Below are positions 33,455 to 42,512 of a stretch of DNA of 64,000 nucleotides, one piece after another. The translations under genes were made by a program, and so were the position numbers. Under the pieces are notes generated by a model. It searched no databases. It had not been told where the DNA came from and saw only the letters and a list, made by a program, of their open reading frames with translations. Numbering within the stretch: the first letter of the stretch is position 1; every line of letters starts with the position of its first letter. This DNA comes from Streptomyces sp. NBC_01429 (lineage in GTDB: Bacteria > Actinomycetota > Actinomycetes > Streptomycetales > Streptomycetaceae), in assembly GCF_036231945.1 (NCBI RefSeq), contig NZ_CP109599.1:62001-126000 (forward strand), in the 5' to 3' direction.

Positions 33455-34152
33455 ATGGACCATCACTTCGTTGGCATCCCAGAGTTGACAGGCGTTCCCC
33501 GTGTTGCTGTCGTCATCGATGTCATGCGCGCCTTCACCGTGGCTGCCTGGGCCTTCTCGCGTGGCGTCGAGAAATCGTCCTGGCCTCAACGGAGAGTGAG
33601 GCACTTGCCTTGAAGGAGAGCCGCCCGGGTTGGCTGGCTTTGAAGGACGGAGCTCCAGCAGCGGGCTTCGACGCGGTGAACTCACCTGGCTTGCTCAGGT
33701 CATGCGATTTCGCCGGCCGCACACTGGTGCAGAAGACGACGGCGGGGACCGTGGGCGCGCTGGCCGTCGCGAACGCACCCCTGGTCCTGTGCGCGAGCTT
33801 CGTGGTGGCCGGCCCGACCGCGCGGTTCCTGCAGACCGAGGATTCCGGCCCGGTGACGTTCGTTGTCGCCGGTGAGGGAGGCCAGGCCGACGAGGACCTG
33901 GCCTGCGCTCAATACATCGGTCAGTCCATGGCCGGAGGCGATGTCGAGGCGGCCCCGTATCTCCACCGTGCGAGGACTTCTCGCGCCGCGGCCGAACTTG
34001 CCGGTGGGCTGCGGAGCGGATACCACCCAGACGATGTCGATCTCTGCTTGGAAATCGACAGGTTCCCCTTCGCGATGACGGCTCGCCAGGAAGAATCTCT
34101 CCCTGTGATCCGTCCCGTTGCGGTGCCTGACATCCCGTCCAGTCTCCGCTGA
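33455..34152 (+). pseudogene. 2-phosphosulfolactate phosphatase-like (ComB) gene with 1-nt frameshift
   Basis: From the ATG at 33455 the frame reads [20 protein letters not shown] and [17 protein letters not shown], the Mg-dependent ComB fold N-terminus. At 33571-33575 one base appears lost (GAGAAATCGTCC where GAGAAxATCGTCC would keep frame). The rest continues in the next frame as [47 protein letters not shown] and [18 protein letters not shown] to a normal stop. All other parts look intact, so this is either a very recent mutation or a sequencing error. Confidence 0.85.
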
Positions 34153-34372
34153 CCTGCTGGAACTCTGGACTTTCAGGCGGCAGCACGCGCGAAGTTGCCC
34201 CCGCCCACTCCCCCGGTCCGGCGACAGGACACACACGTTCTTTTAGTTGTTTCGGAGTCCTGCCGGACCAAGACGCAGGCCCTCCGCGTGGATCCTCGGA
34301 TCCGTAGCCACGTCGGCGACCGGACGCGTGCTGACGCTGACCTCGGAACGCGCGTCCGCGGAGCTTCAGCGG

Positions 34373-35056
34373 TCACAGCCCGATGGTGTGTGCGAGGCCG
34401 GCGGTGTGGGCCCGCAGGAAGTCCTGGTGGTCGCTGATGGTGTCCGGGCCGTGCTGGCCGAAGACGTCGAACAGAACGGCGCCGATGACGGCCGACCACA
34501 GCCCGTAGACGCGTGCAACGTTCTCGACGGGCATATCGAGGTGGTAGCTGTGCCGCAGGCGTTCCATATCGGCGCGGAGGGTCGGGCTGAGCGTGGCGTC
34601 GATCTTCTTGAGGTGTCCGGTGCGCCAGGCGTCTTCGGCGATGGTGACGAGGGCGGCGGCCAATCGGGTTCCGGATTCGATGGTCTGCTGGCCGGGGGCG
34701 GTGTAGCCGGGGACAGGGGTGCCGTACAGCAGAGCGAAGCGGGAGGGCTCGCGGGCGGCCCACGCGCGGAAGGCGAGGACTGCGGCTTCGAGTTGTTCGC
34801 GGTGAGGTCGGTGCGAGGCGGCGGCGAGGGCCGCATCGACTTCGTCGCCGAGTTCGTCGTAGGCGTCGACGATGAGGAGCGTGATGAGGGCTTCGCGGTC
34901 GCGGACGTAGCGGTAGAGCGCGGACGGTACGACGCCGATGTCGCGGGCGACGGCGCGCAGTGACAGGTCGGCGGGGAGCACCGTCTTCAGATGCTCGCGT
35001 CCGACGTTCACGATCTGGGCCATCATGTGCTCGCGCGCTGCTTGCCGCGATGTCAT
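34373..35056 (-). CDS. TetR family transcriptional repressor
   Basis: 227 residues. The N-terminal helix-turn-helix is LSLRAVARDIGVVPSALYRY (residues about 32-51) followed by VRDREALITLLI; the rest is a helical ligand-binding domain with the WHG-type RFALLYGTPVPGY segment. ATG at 35056; an upstream in-frame start at 35173 gives an atypical N-terminus. It is the third gene of a minus-strand group behind two small membrane proteins and most likely controls the group through the palindromes at 35990 and 36045. Confidence 0.92.
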   Translation of the reverse strand: MTSRQAAREHMMAQIVNVGREHLKTVLPADLSLRAVARDIGVVPSALYRYVRDREALITLLIVDAYDELGDEVDAALAAASHRPHREQLEAAVLAFRAWAAREPSRFALLYGTPVPGYTAPGQQTIESGTRLAAALVTIAEDAWRTGHLKKIDATLSPTLRADMERLRHSYHLDMPVENVARVYGLWSAVIGAVLFDVFGQHGPDTISDHQDFLRAHTAGLAHTIGL

Positions 35057-35169
35057 TTCGTACGCACCTCGTAGCCAGGGCGCTTCGGCCGGGTCGTGGC
35101 GTGCCGGCCGGTCGGCACGGCACCTGTGTCGCGAAGAAGGGTAGCCGGTGTGTTGTGGCTCCTTCCGGA

Positions 35170-35476
35170 TCATTGTCGCCTACCACCGTCGCGGATCTCG
35201 CGGCGGTGGTAGGCGGCGCTGCAGGCGAGTGCCGCCAGGACGATGGCGACGGCGAATGCGAGGCGCGTGTCCTTGGTGGGGCTTGGTCCGCGATCCGGCA
35301 ACGCGCCCCACGCGGGGTGAAGTGGACGACGATGCCCACCGGGATCACCGCGAGGACTGCCAGGCCGATCACGATCGTTACGGGTGCGAGGAGCGCGGAG
35401 ATGATGACGAATCGTCGCAGCACTCCGGGGTTGCCTTGCGGACTGCGCTCTTCGAGGGGGAGGGCTGGGCGCTCAT
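35170..35476 (-). pseudogene. small two-TM membrane protein gene with 1-nt frameshift
   Basis: From the ATG at 35476 (GGGGGAGATC upstream) it encodes SAQPSPLEERSPQGNPGVL, then a membrane segment FVIISALLAPVTIVIGLAV and VHFTPRG. Around 35305 the sensible frame changes: the next frame gives ALPDRGPSPTKDTR, a second hydrophobic segment LAFAVAIVLAALACSAAY and a stop at 35170. Without the shift the frame runs on as Arg/Pro-rich nonsense. Total length 307 nt is one base off a codon multiple. Confidence 0.65.
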
Positions 35477-35515
35477 GATCTCCCCCGGGGACGGAAGGTG
35501 TCGGGTGGCGGCGGC

Positions 35516-35965
35516 TCACGCTGCGGTCGGCAGGGCGGCCTCGCGCTTGAGGACGCGCCATGACCGCCATCCCCGGCAGGCGACGTAGGCGGAGATGGTG
35601 GACAGTGCGACCCAGGGGTCGGTGATCGCGGACTGCGCGCCCTCGGTGGTGTGGGTGATGGTCAGCGCCAGCGCCGACGCCGCGATCTTGTGGAACATGA
35701 TCAGTTCCCACACGACTGGCGCCTGACGCGGCCGGAACGCGAGCAGGGCCCACAAGGCGCTGAACACGAAGTAGCCGAAGGTCCGCCAGCCCTCGACCAT
35801 GAGGCGGTCGTCGCTCGCGTCCGCCATCAGGAAGAGCCCGTTGATGAACACGCCGAAGGTGAGTACGGCGTTGAAGCCCATCAGGCTACGGCCGATGCGA
35901 TCCCAGAGGCGAGAGGGAGCGCGGTGGGTCCAGGAAGAGGAAGAAGTTGAGGTTGCTGTGGTCAT
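35516..35965 (-). CDS. small integral membrane protein
   Basis: 149 residues with about four hydrophobic segments (SLMGFNAVLTFGVFINGLFL; TFGYFVFSALWALLAF; WELIMFHKIAASALALTI; WVALSTISAYVACRG). No named family recognised. First gene of a group of three (two membrane proteins, then TetR), with only 39 nt to the next start. Two operator-like palindromes lie 25 and 80 bp upstream, so its expression is probably repressed by the TetR protein. Confidence 0.82.
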   Translation of the reverse strand: MTTATSTSSSSWTHRAPSRLWDRIGRSLMGFNAVLTFGVFINGLFLMADASDDRLMVEGWRTFGYFVFSALWALLAFRPRQAPVVWELIMFHKIAASALALTITHTTEGAQSAITDPWVALSTISAYVACRGWRSWRVLKREAALPTAA

Positions 35966-35989
35966 GGCAGGCCATCCCTTTCAGAAAGC

Positions 35990-36004
35990 GAGAACACCGT
36001 TCTC
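35990..36004. promoter_or_regulatory. TetR operator candidate 1
   Basis: GAGAAC-ACC-GTTCTC is a perfect 6+6 inverted repeat with 3-nt spacer, extended by flanking C and CG. It sits 25 bp before the first gene of the TetR-linked group. Confidence 0.7.
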
Positions 36005-36044
36005 TCGCGTGGACCACTCTGCACTGCCGCCCGGACCCACGTCA

Positions 36045-36057
36045 AGAACACTGTTCT
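36045..36057. promoter_or_regulatory. TetR operator candidate 2
   Basis: AGAACA-C-TGTTCT is a perfect 6+6 inverted repeat sharing the AGAACACYGTTCT core with the first site, about 55 bp further upstream. Confidence 0.65.
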
Positions 36058-36065
36058 CGTTTCCT

Positions 36066-37000
36066 CGTTCGCGACCACAGACATCAACTGCGGCTCCACT
36101 CAGCTACGGTGAGAAAGCCCCGCGCGTCATCGAGGTCGACGACGTCTCCGCTCCAGGCCGAGCGCCTGACGCCGTCGGGGATCTTGGACAGCGCCAGATT
36201 CCGGATTGCAGCGGTGACGCGTGATGTGCCGGTCCAGGGAGGCTGGAGGCTGCTCGCGGAGCTCGTCTTGGCCCGCCGGTGACTGGGGCAAGATGCCGGC
36301 CGACCCTTGAGGACGATCATTCAGCCTGCGAGGTGGGTCGCGATACGCCAGGACCGGGGGCTGTGCTGCCAGTCGAGGCGGTCATGGCGAGCGGGTGAGA
36401 GCGGTTGGCTCCGGGGCTGCCGGACAGGTGACGGCGGCAGGTGGTGCCGATGCGTTCGAGGTGACCGCGATGACGGTCAGGATGCGCTGGACGTGCTGGA
36501 CGCGGGGCGGCGCCCGCAGTGCCCGTTGACGGACTCGCGACGCCCTCAAACGGGCGGCCCGTAGCGGAGGCGGCGCGAGAGCCATTCCTCGCTCCGCGAC
36601 TCTGACTGGACGTCATACAAACCGCAGCAGGACACGACCAGGTCGAGCTTGGGCCTCGACACCAGGCGGTGACCGCCACGCCACCCGCCCGCGCTGCCCG
36701 TACGCGCTGCGCCTCTGCGGTTGTCCGCAGAGGGTTCCGGGTGGGGTGATCTTCGGGCGGGTGATCTCGACACAAAGACAGGACCCCTTGGCAGCTCGCA
36801 GGCGCGAACCAAATCGAGCAGTACCAGGGAGCCCTGTTGTCGCGGTTGTACGCGGAGTCAGCGGCGGTCCCTCACCCAGGCGCCCCCCAGTTGGGCGGCA
36901 GGCCATCGCTCGCCCTTACAAGCGCCCGCCCTCATTGAAGTACCCCAGAAAGACACCACTGACCACGGGTGACGACACCGGCGACGACTACGACTACCCG
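36066..37000. other. 935-base gap, degraded, no supported gene
   Basis: No frame gives a recognisable complete protein. At 36084-36250 the minus strand reads TSRVTAAIRNLALSKIPDG, which weakly resembles the C-terminus of ISAs1-type transposases. The stretch 36320-36960 has mixed composition and interrupted frames on both strands. I see no tRNA, array or strong repeat. Confidence 0.4.
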
Positions 37001-38134
37001 CTACGGATTCGTGATCTCCGCGATCACCGTGGCCGGCAAGGGAAGCTTGGCGATCTCTACTGCGATTGCCTGGGCTCGTTCGCGGTACGCGCCCTGCTCG
37101 AGCACTGCCGCCACGGCCGAAGAGATGCCGGCTGCCGAGTCGACCGTGATCGACGCCCCTGATGCGGCTGCGCGTGCGGCGTTGATGGGCTGGTCGGCGC
37201 CTTGGGGCCAGAGCACCATCGGGAGGCCGTGCGCGAGGGTGCCGACAACTGTGCCGACACCTCCGGCACCGACCACCAGGTCGACCTTTTCGAGCAACTG
37301 GTCCAGCGGAACGAAAGGCACGTACTGCACACTCGTCGAGTCGACTTGGGCCGCCTGGCTCGCGGTCGGGTGCCTCAGGGACGAGCCAAGCGTGGCGATC
37401 ACATTGACGCCGGCGTCCGCGACCGCCGTTACGGCCGCGGAAAGTGTGTCCGGGTCGGAGAAGATCGTGCCCAAGGTGACGAGCACCGTCGGCTTGTCGT
37501 GCTCGCCGGAGTCGGGCAGGTCGAGCGCGACGTCCTTCAGTCGACGGTGGGCCTGAGGACGAACCGCTCGCACCTGGGCGACGGGAGACCAGTCCGGATC
37601 CTGCAGTTGCGGAGGGCACGGGTCGATATAGCTTGAGGCCGCGACTGGGCGAAGGTGCAGCCGGTCGTACCGGGCCAAGGCCACGCGCTCGATCTCACCG
37701 GTGATCACCGCAGGCAGCGCCGGGCCGATGCCCGCCCTGTGCCATGCGACGCCGAGCCGAGCGGCGACGAGCGGACCGACCGCGTCGAACGGCTCGGCGA
37801 CAACCAGGTCCGGAGCCCATGCGATGGCCTGTTCGATGCTCTCCTCGACAGCGAGGTCGACACGGGCGCCGCCGAAGATCTCACCGATGGTCGCGGGTGT
37901 CGGATGGAACACATCGGCACCGGTGCGGCGGGCCGCCTCCTCGGAGAACACGTCCGGCATCACGCCCGCGCCGAGGAACTCCACCTCCGGAGGCACCTCC
38001 TCGACGACCGCGGACCGGAATCCGTCACTCGACAGCAGCCCTACGACGTGACCGGCATCGACCGCCCCCTGCATGAGCGGGACCAAGGGCAGTATGTGAC
38101 CAAAGGCAGGAGTTGCGCTGAACATCACTTTCAT
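37001..38134 (-). CDS. MGT-type glycosyltransferase (GT1)
   Basis: 377 residues, intact. N-terminal domain opens MKVMFSATPAFGHILPLVP; the C-terminal nucleotide-sugar-binding domain has VLVTLGTIFSD, VPFVPLDQLLEKVDLVVGAGG and the signature GLPMVLWPQGADQPINA. It resembles antibiotic-decorating and inactivating glycosyltransferases such as the EryCIII/MGT group. I prefer the ATG at 38134 (AAGGA eight bases upstream) to the one at 38140. It is paralogous to the dead gene at 24370; acceptor unknown. Confidence 0.92.
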   Translation of the reverse strand: MKVMFSATPAFGHILPLVPLMQGAVDAGHVVGLLSSDGFRSAVVEEVPPEVEFLGAGVMPDVFSEEAARRTGADVFHPTPATIGEIFGGARVDLAVEESIEQAIAWAPDLVVAEPFDAVGPLVAARLGVAWHRAGIGPALPAVITGEIERVALARYDRLHLRPVAASSYIDPCPPQLQDPDWSPVAQVRAVRPQAHRRLKDVALDLPDSGEHDKPTVLVTLGTIFSDPDTLSAAVTAVADAGVNVIATLGSSLRHPTASQAAQVDSTSVQYVPFVPLDQLLEKVDLVVGAGGVGTVVGTLAHGLPMVLWPQGADQPINAARAAASGASITVDSAAGISSAVAAVLEQGAYRERAQAIAVEIAKLPLPATVIAEITNP

Positions 38135-38409
38135 AGACATCCTTAACTTTTCATAGCTAATTTTAGCGATCTCACCTTACGCAGGTTAGACCGTATCACT
38201 GAAGTACGCGCCGAGCTGACGGCAGCCGCCCCGGTGGGGCTCGTCGGCCCGTCCTGCTCGGTCAAGGTCCAGGTCGTCGTTGTGGCAACCCTGAAATCCA
38301 CTGCGGGCAACGACACCCCCGGTCACGACAGACAGGGCCGTGCCGGGTCGTTTTCGACGTGCAACTGATGCGTCCGTCGCGGTGAGCCCCGCCAGGATCT
38401 TCAATCCGT

Positions 38410-39306
38410 TCAGGCTGCGCGGTACCGGGGAACGAATTCATCCTCGATGAACCGCTCGATGGAGGTGGGGGTGGATGTGCGGGCGGTACGCGGCTGCTCC
38501 ATTTTCGTGTGCCGGGAGTTGAGAGCTTCGCCGACCTCGGCCATCATGTCCGCGACGCTGACGGACACGCCTTTCCTCCGGAGTTCCGCGTGGAAGTCGG
38601 CGACGCTGGTCTGCTCATAGGCGAAGTCCTCCGCACGCACGGCGTTCGCGATCACGCCCACGGCTTCCCGCATGCTCACGTCGCGTTCCCCCTGCAGCTC
38701 CAGGACCTCCGTACCGTGCCAGGCCCCGGTGGCGAGTTCCTCCGCCGCACGAGCTCCGATGTCTCCGGTGGTGACGAAGGGCAGCGGAAGGTCGGGATCG
38801 AAGGGGGCGGTGATGCGGTGGTGGGCCTTGGCCGTGTCGATGTGGTCCAGCAGGTTCTCCATGAAGTAGCCGGCCCGCAACAACAGTGTGTCGATGTCGG
38901 GGACGGCCGAGAGGCGTTGCTCGAAGCGGTGGAGCCCCATGACCGGTCCGGTGCCTTTGGGGTGCCGGGCTCCCCAGCTGCTGAGCCCGACGACACGCGT
39001 CACGCCGGACTCAGCGACTGCCTTGGTCAGGGAGGCCGCCACCTGGTCCTGGAAGGCGCCGAAGTCGGGGTGGTCGGGAAGGTAATTGGGCTGGATCACC
39101 GCGTAGACGCCCTCCGCGCCCCGGAAGGCATCCGTCAGCGCGGCCGGGTCGGTCGGGTCGGCTTCCCACACCTCGGCGCCCCGCGCGGCAAGGTCGGTGA
39201 GCCGCTGGGCCGAACGGCCGACGGCTCGGACGCGGTGTCCGGCTGCGAGCAGGTGCACAGTGGCGGCTCGTCCGGTGCGGCCGCCGGCGCCGGTGATGAC
39301 GAACAT
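38410..39306 (-). CDS. NmrA-like NAD(P)-binding protein
   Basis: 298 residues. It begins with the extended-SDR/NmrA Rossmann motif MFVITGAGGRTGRAAT, followed by VRAVGRSAQRLTDLAARG, which likely binds the NADP phosphate through Arg, and VVGLSSWGARHPKG. FVTTGDIGARAAEELATG is typical of atypical SDRs of the TMR/azoreductase-quinone type. It acts as a redox sensor or reductase. I chose the ATG at 39306 because the protein then starts at the first beta strand; one at 39324 is also possible. Divergent from the XRE regulator. Confidence 0.88.
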   Translation of the reverse strand: MFVITGAGGRTGRAATVHLLAAGHRVRAVGRSAQRLTDLAARGAEVWEADPTDPAALTDAFRGAEGVYAVIQPNYLPDHPDFGAFQDQVAASLTKAVAESGVTRVVGLSSWGARHPKGTGPVMGLHRFEQRLSAVPDIDTLLLRAGYFMENLLDHIDTAKAHHRITAPFDPDLPLPFVTTGDIGARAAEELATGAWHGTEVLELQGERDVSMREAVGVIANAVRAEDFAYEQTSVADFHAELRRKGVSVSVADMMAEVGEALNSRHTKMEQPRTARTSTPTSIERFIEDEFVPRYRAA

Positions 39307-39766
39307 CGGTGTCTCTCTTTTCATTGGCGTTCTGTACGGGTGCCGGGAAGCCAACCGCGATCACACGGCGCCCTGACGGCATTCCCGGGGCCGGGCAGTG
39401 GAGCGAGGCGCTGCCGACTGTGATCCGGACTCTTCGGTAGGCGTTCGACACGCTAGCCACCCGTCGAACCGGGCGGGTAGGAGTGCCACACCCACCCCGA
39501 ACACCAGCCGCGCCGGTCGACACCGGCCGAGCCTCTTCGCGCTGAGGGCCGGCACACTTCGTTCAGGCGTCAGTGGTGCGACAGCCAGAGCTGCGGGCCG
39601 ACCCTACGGCCTGCCCAGCCGCGCGTAGCCGTAGTTCCGGCGGCATCGATACGCTGCTCGTGTTGGTCTCGGCGGCGTCGCGTAGCGCGTAACTGGAGCC
39701 GGGCAGCCGTGATGGGGCACAGCCTTGTCCCCGAGAAGGCGAACACCACATCCTTATGCTGGTGGC
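39307..39766. promoter_or_regulatory. divergent intergenic region, NmrA-like / XRE regulator
   Basis: 460 bases with no supported gene, between two divergent start codons. XRE/MmyB-type regulators next to a divergent oxidoreductase usually bind this spacer. A TATGCT hexamer lies 11 bp before the XRE start, compatible with a -10 box and a very short leader. I could not identify a convincing operator. Confidence 0.45.
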
Positions 39767-40648
39767 ATGAAGGTTTCACAGGGGCGCGGCGGAGGCGAAC
39801 CACTGGCGGCTTTCCTGCGTGCCAGAAGGAATCGGGTGCGGCCTGAACATCACCAGCTTGTCGCGGGGGCACAGCGCCAGGTGCCCGGGCTGCGGCGAGA
39901 TGAGGTGGCGCTCCTGGCCGGGATCAGCACCGATTACTACGTGCGCCTCGAACAGGGGAGGGAACGCCGGCCGTCCCCCGCAGTGGTGGAAGGCCTGTGT
40001 AAGGCATTGCTACTGGACACCGTCGCGGCGCGTTACCTGCGCGAACTATCTGCCCCGGAGGCTGCCGTGGGCGGGGGCGGCGAGGGCCTCCGCATGGGCA
40101 CTGATCGCCTGGAGGCAGTGCGCCATCTGCTCGGCGCCATGACGGTACCCGCACTGCTGGTGAACCGATGGCTCGACATCGTGGACAGCAACACACTCGG
40201 CGATCTCCTTCACGAAGGGTTGGAGCCCCGGGACAATTACGCCCGCATGGTCTTCCTTGCCCCCGGGGCACCGGCGTTCTTCGCCGAGTGGCCCGAACTC
40301 GCCAGTTGCATGGTGGCAGCCCTGCGCACACAGGCCGGCTCCGAGGCGGGGTCGGCCCGTGTGGCAGAGCTTGTGAAGGAGCTGTCCACGTACAGCGCTT
40401 TCTTCAGATCCGCCTGGGGCGAGCACCACCTCTTCGAGAAGACGATGGACCACAAACTGTTCCGGCACCCGAGGCTCGGACCGCTCGCACTCGACCAGCA
40501 CGTCCTGGAACTGCCGGGGAGTGAAGGACACAAGATCTGGGCCTTCCACCCAGCGGACAACGCGACCTCGAATGCCCTGCTCAGCCTGGCACCCCCGGCG
40601 CTGCCGTTCGGCCGTCCGAATCCGGAGGCCGTGGAGCCCACGACGTAG
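39767..40648 (+). CDS. XRE/MmyB-family transcriptional regulator
   Basis: 293 residues. The N-terminal helix-turn-helix contains GLRRDEVALLAGISTDYYVR and LEQGRERRPSPAV, the hallmark of MmyB-type regulators. The C-terminal PAS-like ligand-binding domain includes PALLVNRWLDIVDSN, YARMVFLAPGAP, and TYSAFFRSAWGEHHLFEK. Such regulators commonly sit divergent to an SDR that they control; the NmrA-like gene at 38410 fits. Confidence 0.92.
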   Translation: MKVSQGRGGGEPLAAFLRARRNRVRPEHHQLVAGAQRQVPGLRRDEVALLAGISTDYYVRLEQGRERRPSPAVVEGLCKALLLDTVAARYLRELSAPEAAVGGGGEGLRMGTDRLEAVRHLLGAMTVPALLVNRWLDIVDSNTLGDLLHEGLEPRDNYARMVFLAPGAPAFFAEWPELASCMVAALRTQAGSEAGSARVAELVKELSTYSAFFRSAWGEHHLFEKTMDHKLFRHPRLGPLALDQHVLELPGSEGHKIWAFHPADNATSNALLSLAPPALPFGRPNPEAVEPTT

Positions 40649-40695
40649 GGAGGGAAGCCGCGGGCCGAGCAGCAGCGTGCGAGAGGACCAGCACC

Positions 40696-40959
40696 ATGGC
40701 GCCTGATGTGACGATCTCGCGCGGCGTCACCATCGCCGCGCCGCCCTCCGCTGCCTTCGCCGTGATCACCGATCCGCAGCGGCACGCCGACTTCGACGGC
40801 TCCGGCTCGGTGAAGAAGTCAGTTTCGGTGTGAAGCGGCTGAGCCTCGGCGCGGAGTTCCGGATGGCGATGAAACTGTTCGGCCTCGGCCATCAGATCAC
40901 CAACACGGTCAAGGAGTACGACGAGGACCGCCGTATCGCCTGCCGGAACAAGCGCTGAA
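40696..40959 (+). pseudogene. SRPBCC-family gene, frameshifted and truncated
   Basis: ATG at 40696 begins APDVTISRGVTIAAPPSAAF and AVITDPQRHADFDGSGSVK, a polyketide-cyclase/START-like N-terminus. The frame hits TGA, while the next frame continues GVKRLSLGAEFRMAMKLFG and LGHQITNTVKEYDEDRRIA before ending abruptly at CRNKR. The C-terminal half (last strands and long helix) is absent. Two lesions: a 1-nt shift near 40830 and a 3' truncation. Confidence 0.8.
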
Positions 40960-41075
40960 GAATTCCCCAACTCTCTTGCGTTATAAGTTACTTCACCGTA
41001 GACAGTGGTCGTCCGGCCGACGCGGCGCGGACGTGTACGCCCGTCCCCACACCCTCACGGGAAGAGGCCCCCACG

Positions 41076-42419
41076 ATGCGAACCCCGATCCGAAGACTGG
41101 CCGGCGTCGTGGCCGCCGGCGCCCTCGCGCTCACCGGCCTGACCGGCGCCGGCGCGGCGCCCGCCGCGGCCGCCGCGGCCGCCGCCGGTGATTCCGGCAC
41201 GTTCAACGTCCTCACGTACAACATCGCGGGGCTGCCGCTCGGGCTCGGTGACAGCAACCCCGAGGTCAACACGCCGCTCATCGGGCAGCGGCTGGCGCCG
41301 TACGGCATCGTCAACGTGCAGGAGGACTTCAACTATCACGCCTCGCTGTACGCGAACGACTCCCATCCGTACCGGACCGCCACCAGTGGCGGCGCGGCGT
41401 TCGGTGACGGGCTCAACACCCTCTCCGACCACCCCTTCGAGGACTTCGAGCGGGTCCGCTGGAGCAACTGCACGGGCACGGACTGCCTCACCCCCAAAGG
41501 GTTCTCGCTCGCCCGCGTCCGGCTCGCCGCCGGGGTGTTCGTGGACGTGTACAACGTCCACACCAACGCCGACACCACCGACGCCGCGCTCGCCGCGCGC
41601 CGCGCCAACATCGAACAGCTCTCCCGTTTCATCAAGAGCTACAGCGACTCCAACGCGGTGATCGTCATGGGCGACACCAACACCCGCTACACCCGCACCG
41701 GTGACAACATCCGCACACTCGTCTCGGACAACGGCCTCACCGACGCCTGGGTGCAGCTGGCGCGCGGCGGCTCGGCCCCGGCCGCCGGAAGCGACGCGCT
41801 GGTCTGCGACGCGCTCGCGCCGGGCGACGACTGCGAGGTGGTGGACAAGGTCCTCTACCGGGGCGGCCCGCTGCTGAAGCTCACCGCCACCCGCTACGCC
41901 AACGAATGGCGCGGGTTCCTCGACTCGGCGGGCAAGCACCTGTCCGACCACTACCCGCACTCCACCGCCTTCAGCTGGTCGCTGCCGGCCGACCGCCGCG
42001 CCTCCGACCGTATCGGCGGGCCGCACGGCACCGCCTTCAACGACGCCGGCGCCCTGCCCGCCGCCCCCGAGCCCCGCACCCTCACCCTGCGCGGCGGCGC
42101 CCGGCTCGACGGCCTCACCCTCGCACTCGACGGGGGTACGGTCCTCGGTCACGGCGGCGCCGGTGGCACCGCCGCCTCCCTCACCCTGGCCTCCGGCGAA
42201 CACCTGACCTCGGTCACGCTCACCCAGGGCCAGAAGGACGGGCGTACCCGGATCTTCTCCGCCGCGTTCGGCACCGACAAGGGACGCACCCTGGCCACCG
42301 GCTCCCCCACCTCGGACGCCGTGACGTACACCGCGCCCACGGGCTGGCGGATCAGCGGCTTCACCGGGCGCTCGGGCGACGAGATCGACAAGCTCGGCGT
42401 CATCTACACCCCGAAGTAG
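41076..42419 (+). CDS. secreted sphingomyelinase-like EEP phosphodiesterase with jacalin-like tail
   Basis: 447 residues with a Sec signal peptide (LAGVVAAGALALTGLTG, cleavage near AAAAA). The EEP domain shows LTYNIAGLPLG, metal-binding Glu in IVNVQEDFNYH, VYNVHTNAD, VIVMGDTNTRY, and the terminal HLSDHYPHS. From about residue 320 a jacalin-like lectin domain follows (LTLRGGARLDGLTL, WRISGFTGRSGDEIDKLGVI). The lectin module likely targets glycans. It would hydrolyse sphingomyelin or similar phosphodiesters outside the cell. It is convergent with the lipase at 42513. Confidence 0.9.
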   Translation: MRTPIRRLAGVVAAGALALTGLTGAGAAPAAAAAAAAGDSGTFNVLTYNIAGLPLGLGDSNPEVNTPLIGQRLAPYGIVNVQEDFNYHASLYANDSHPYRTATSGGAAFGDGLNTLSDHPFEDFERVRWSNCTGTDCLTPKGFSLARVRLAAGVFVDVYNVHTNADTTDAALAARRANIEQLSRFIKSYSDSNAVIVMGDTNTRYTRTGDNIRTLVSDNGLTDAWVQLARGGSAPAAGSDALVCDALAPGDDCEVVDKVLYRGGPLLKLTATRYANEWRGFLDSAGKHLSDHYPHSTAFSWSLPADRRASDRIGGPHGTAFNDAGALPAAPEPRTLTLRGGARLDGLTLALDGGTVLGHGGAGGTAASLTLASGEHLTSVTLTQGQKDGRTRIFSAAFGTDKGRTLATGSPTSDAVTYTAPTGWRISGFTGRSGDEIDKLGVIYTPK

Positions 42420-42446
42420 GCGCCCCGAACCACCGCGCACCGGCCC

Positions 42447-42494
42447 GCACCGGCTCCCGTCGAGGGCTTTACGGCTCTCGGCGGGAGCCGGTGC
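42447..42494. terminator. bidirectional terminator
   Basis: GCACCGGCTCCCG (42447-42459) pairs perfectly with CGGGAGCCGGTGC (42482-42494). An inner CGAGGGC/GCTCTCG stem closes a TTTACG loop. It lies between the convergent stops at 42419 and 42513. Confidence 0.88.
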
Positions 42495-42512
42495 GCGTCC
42501 CGGTCGGTCCCC

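Noticed and set aside
36084..36320. Possible ISAs1 transposase C-terminus (TSRVTAAIRNLALSK)
   Set aside because: Only about 15 residues are suggestive and the flanking sequence does not continue the family, so it is mentioned only as part of a degraded gap.
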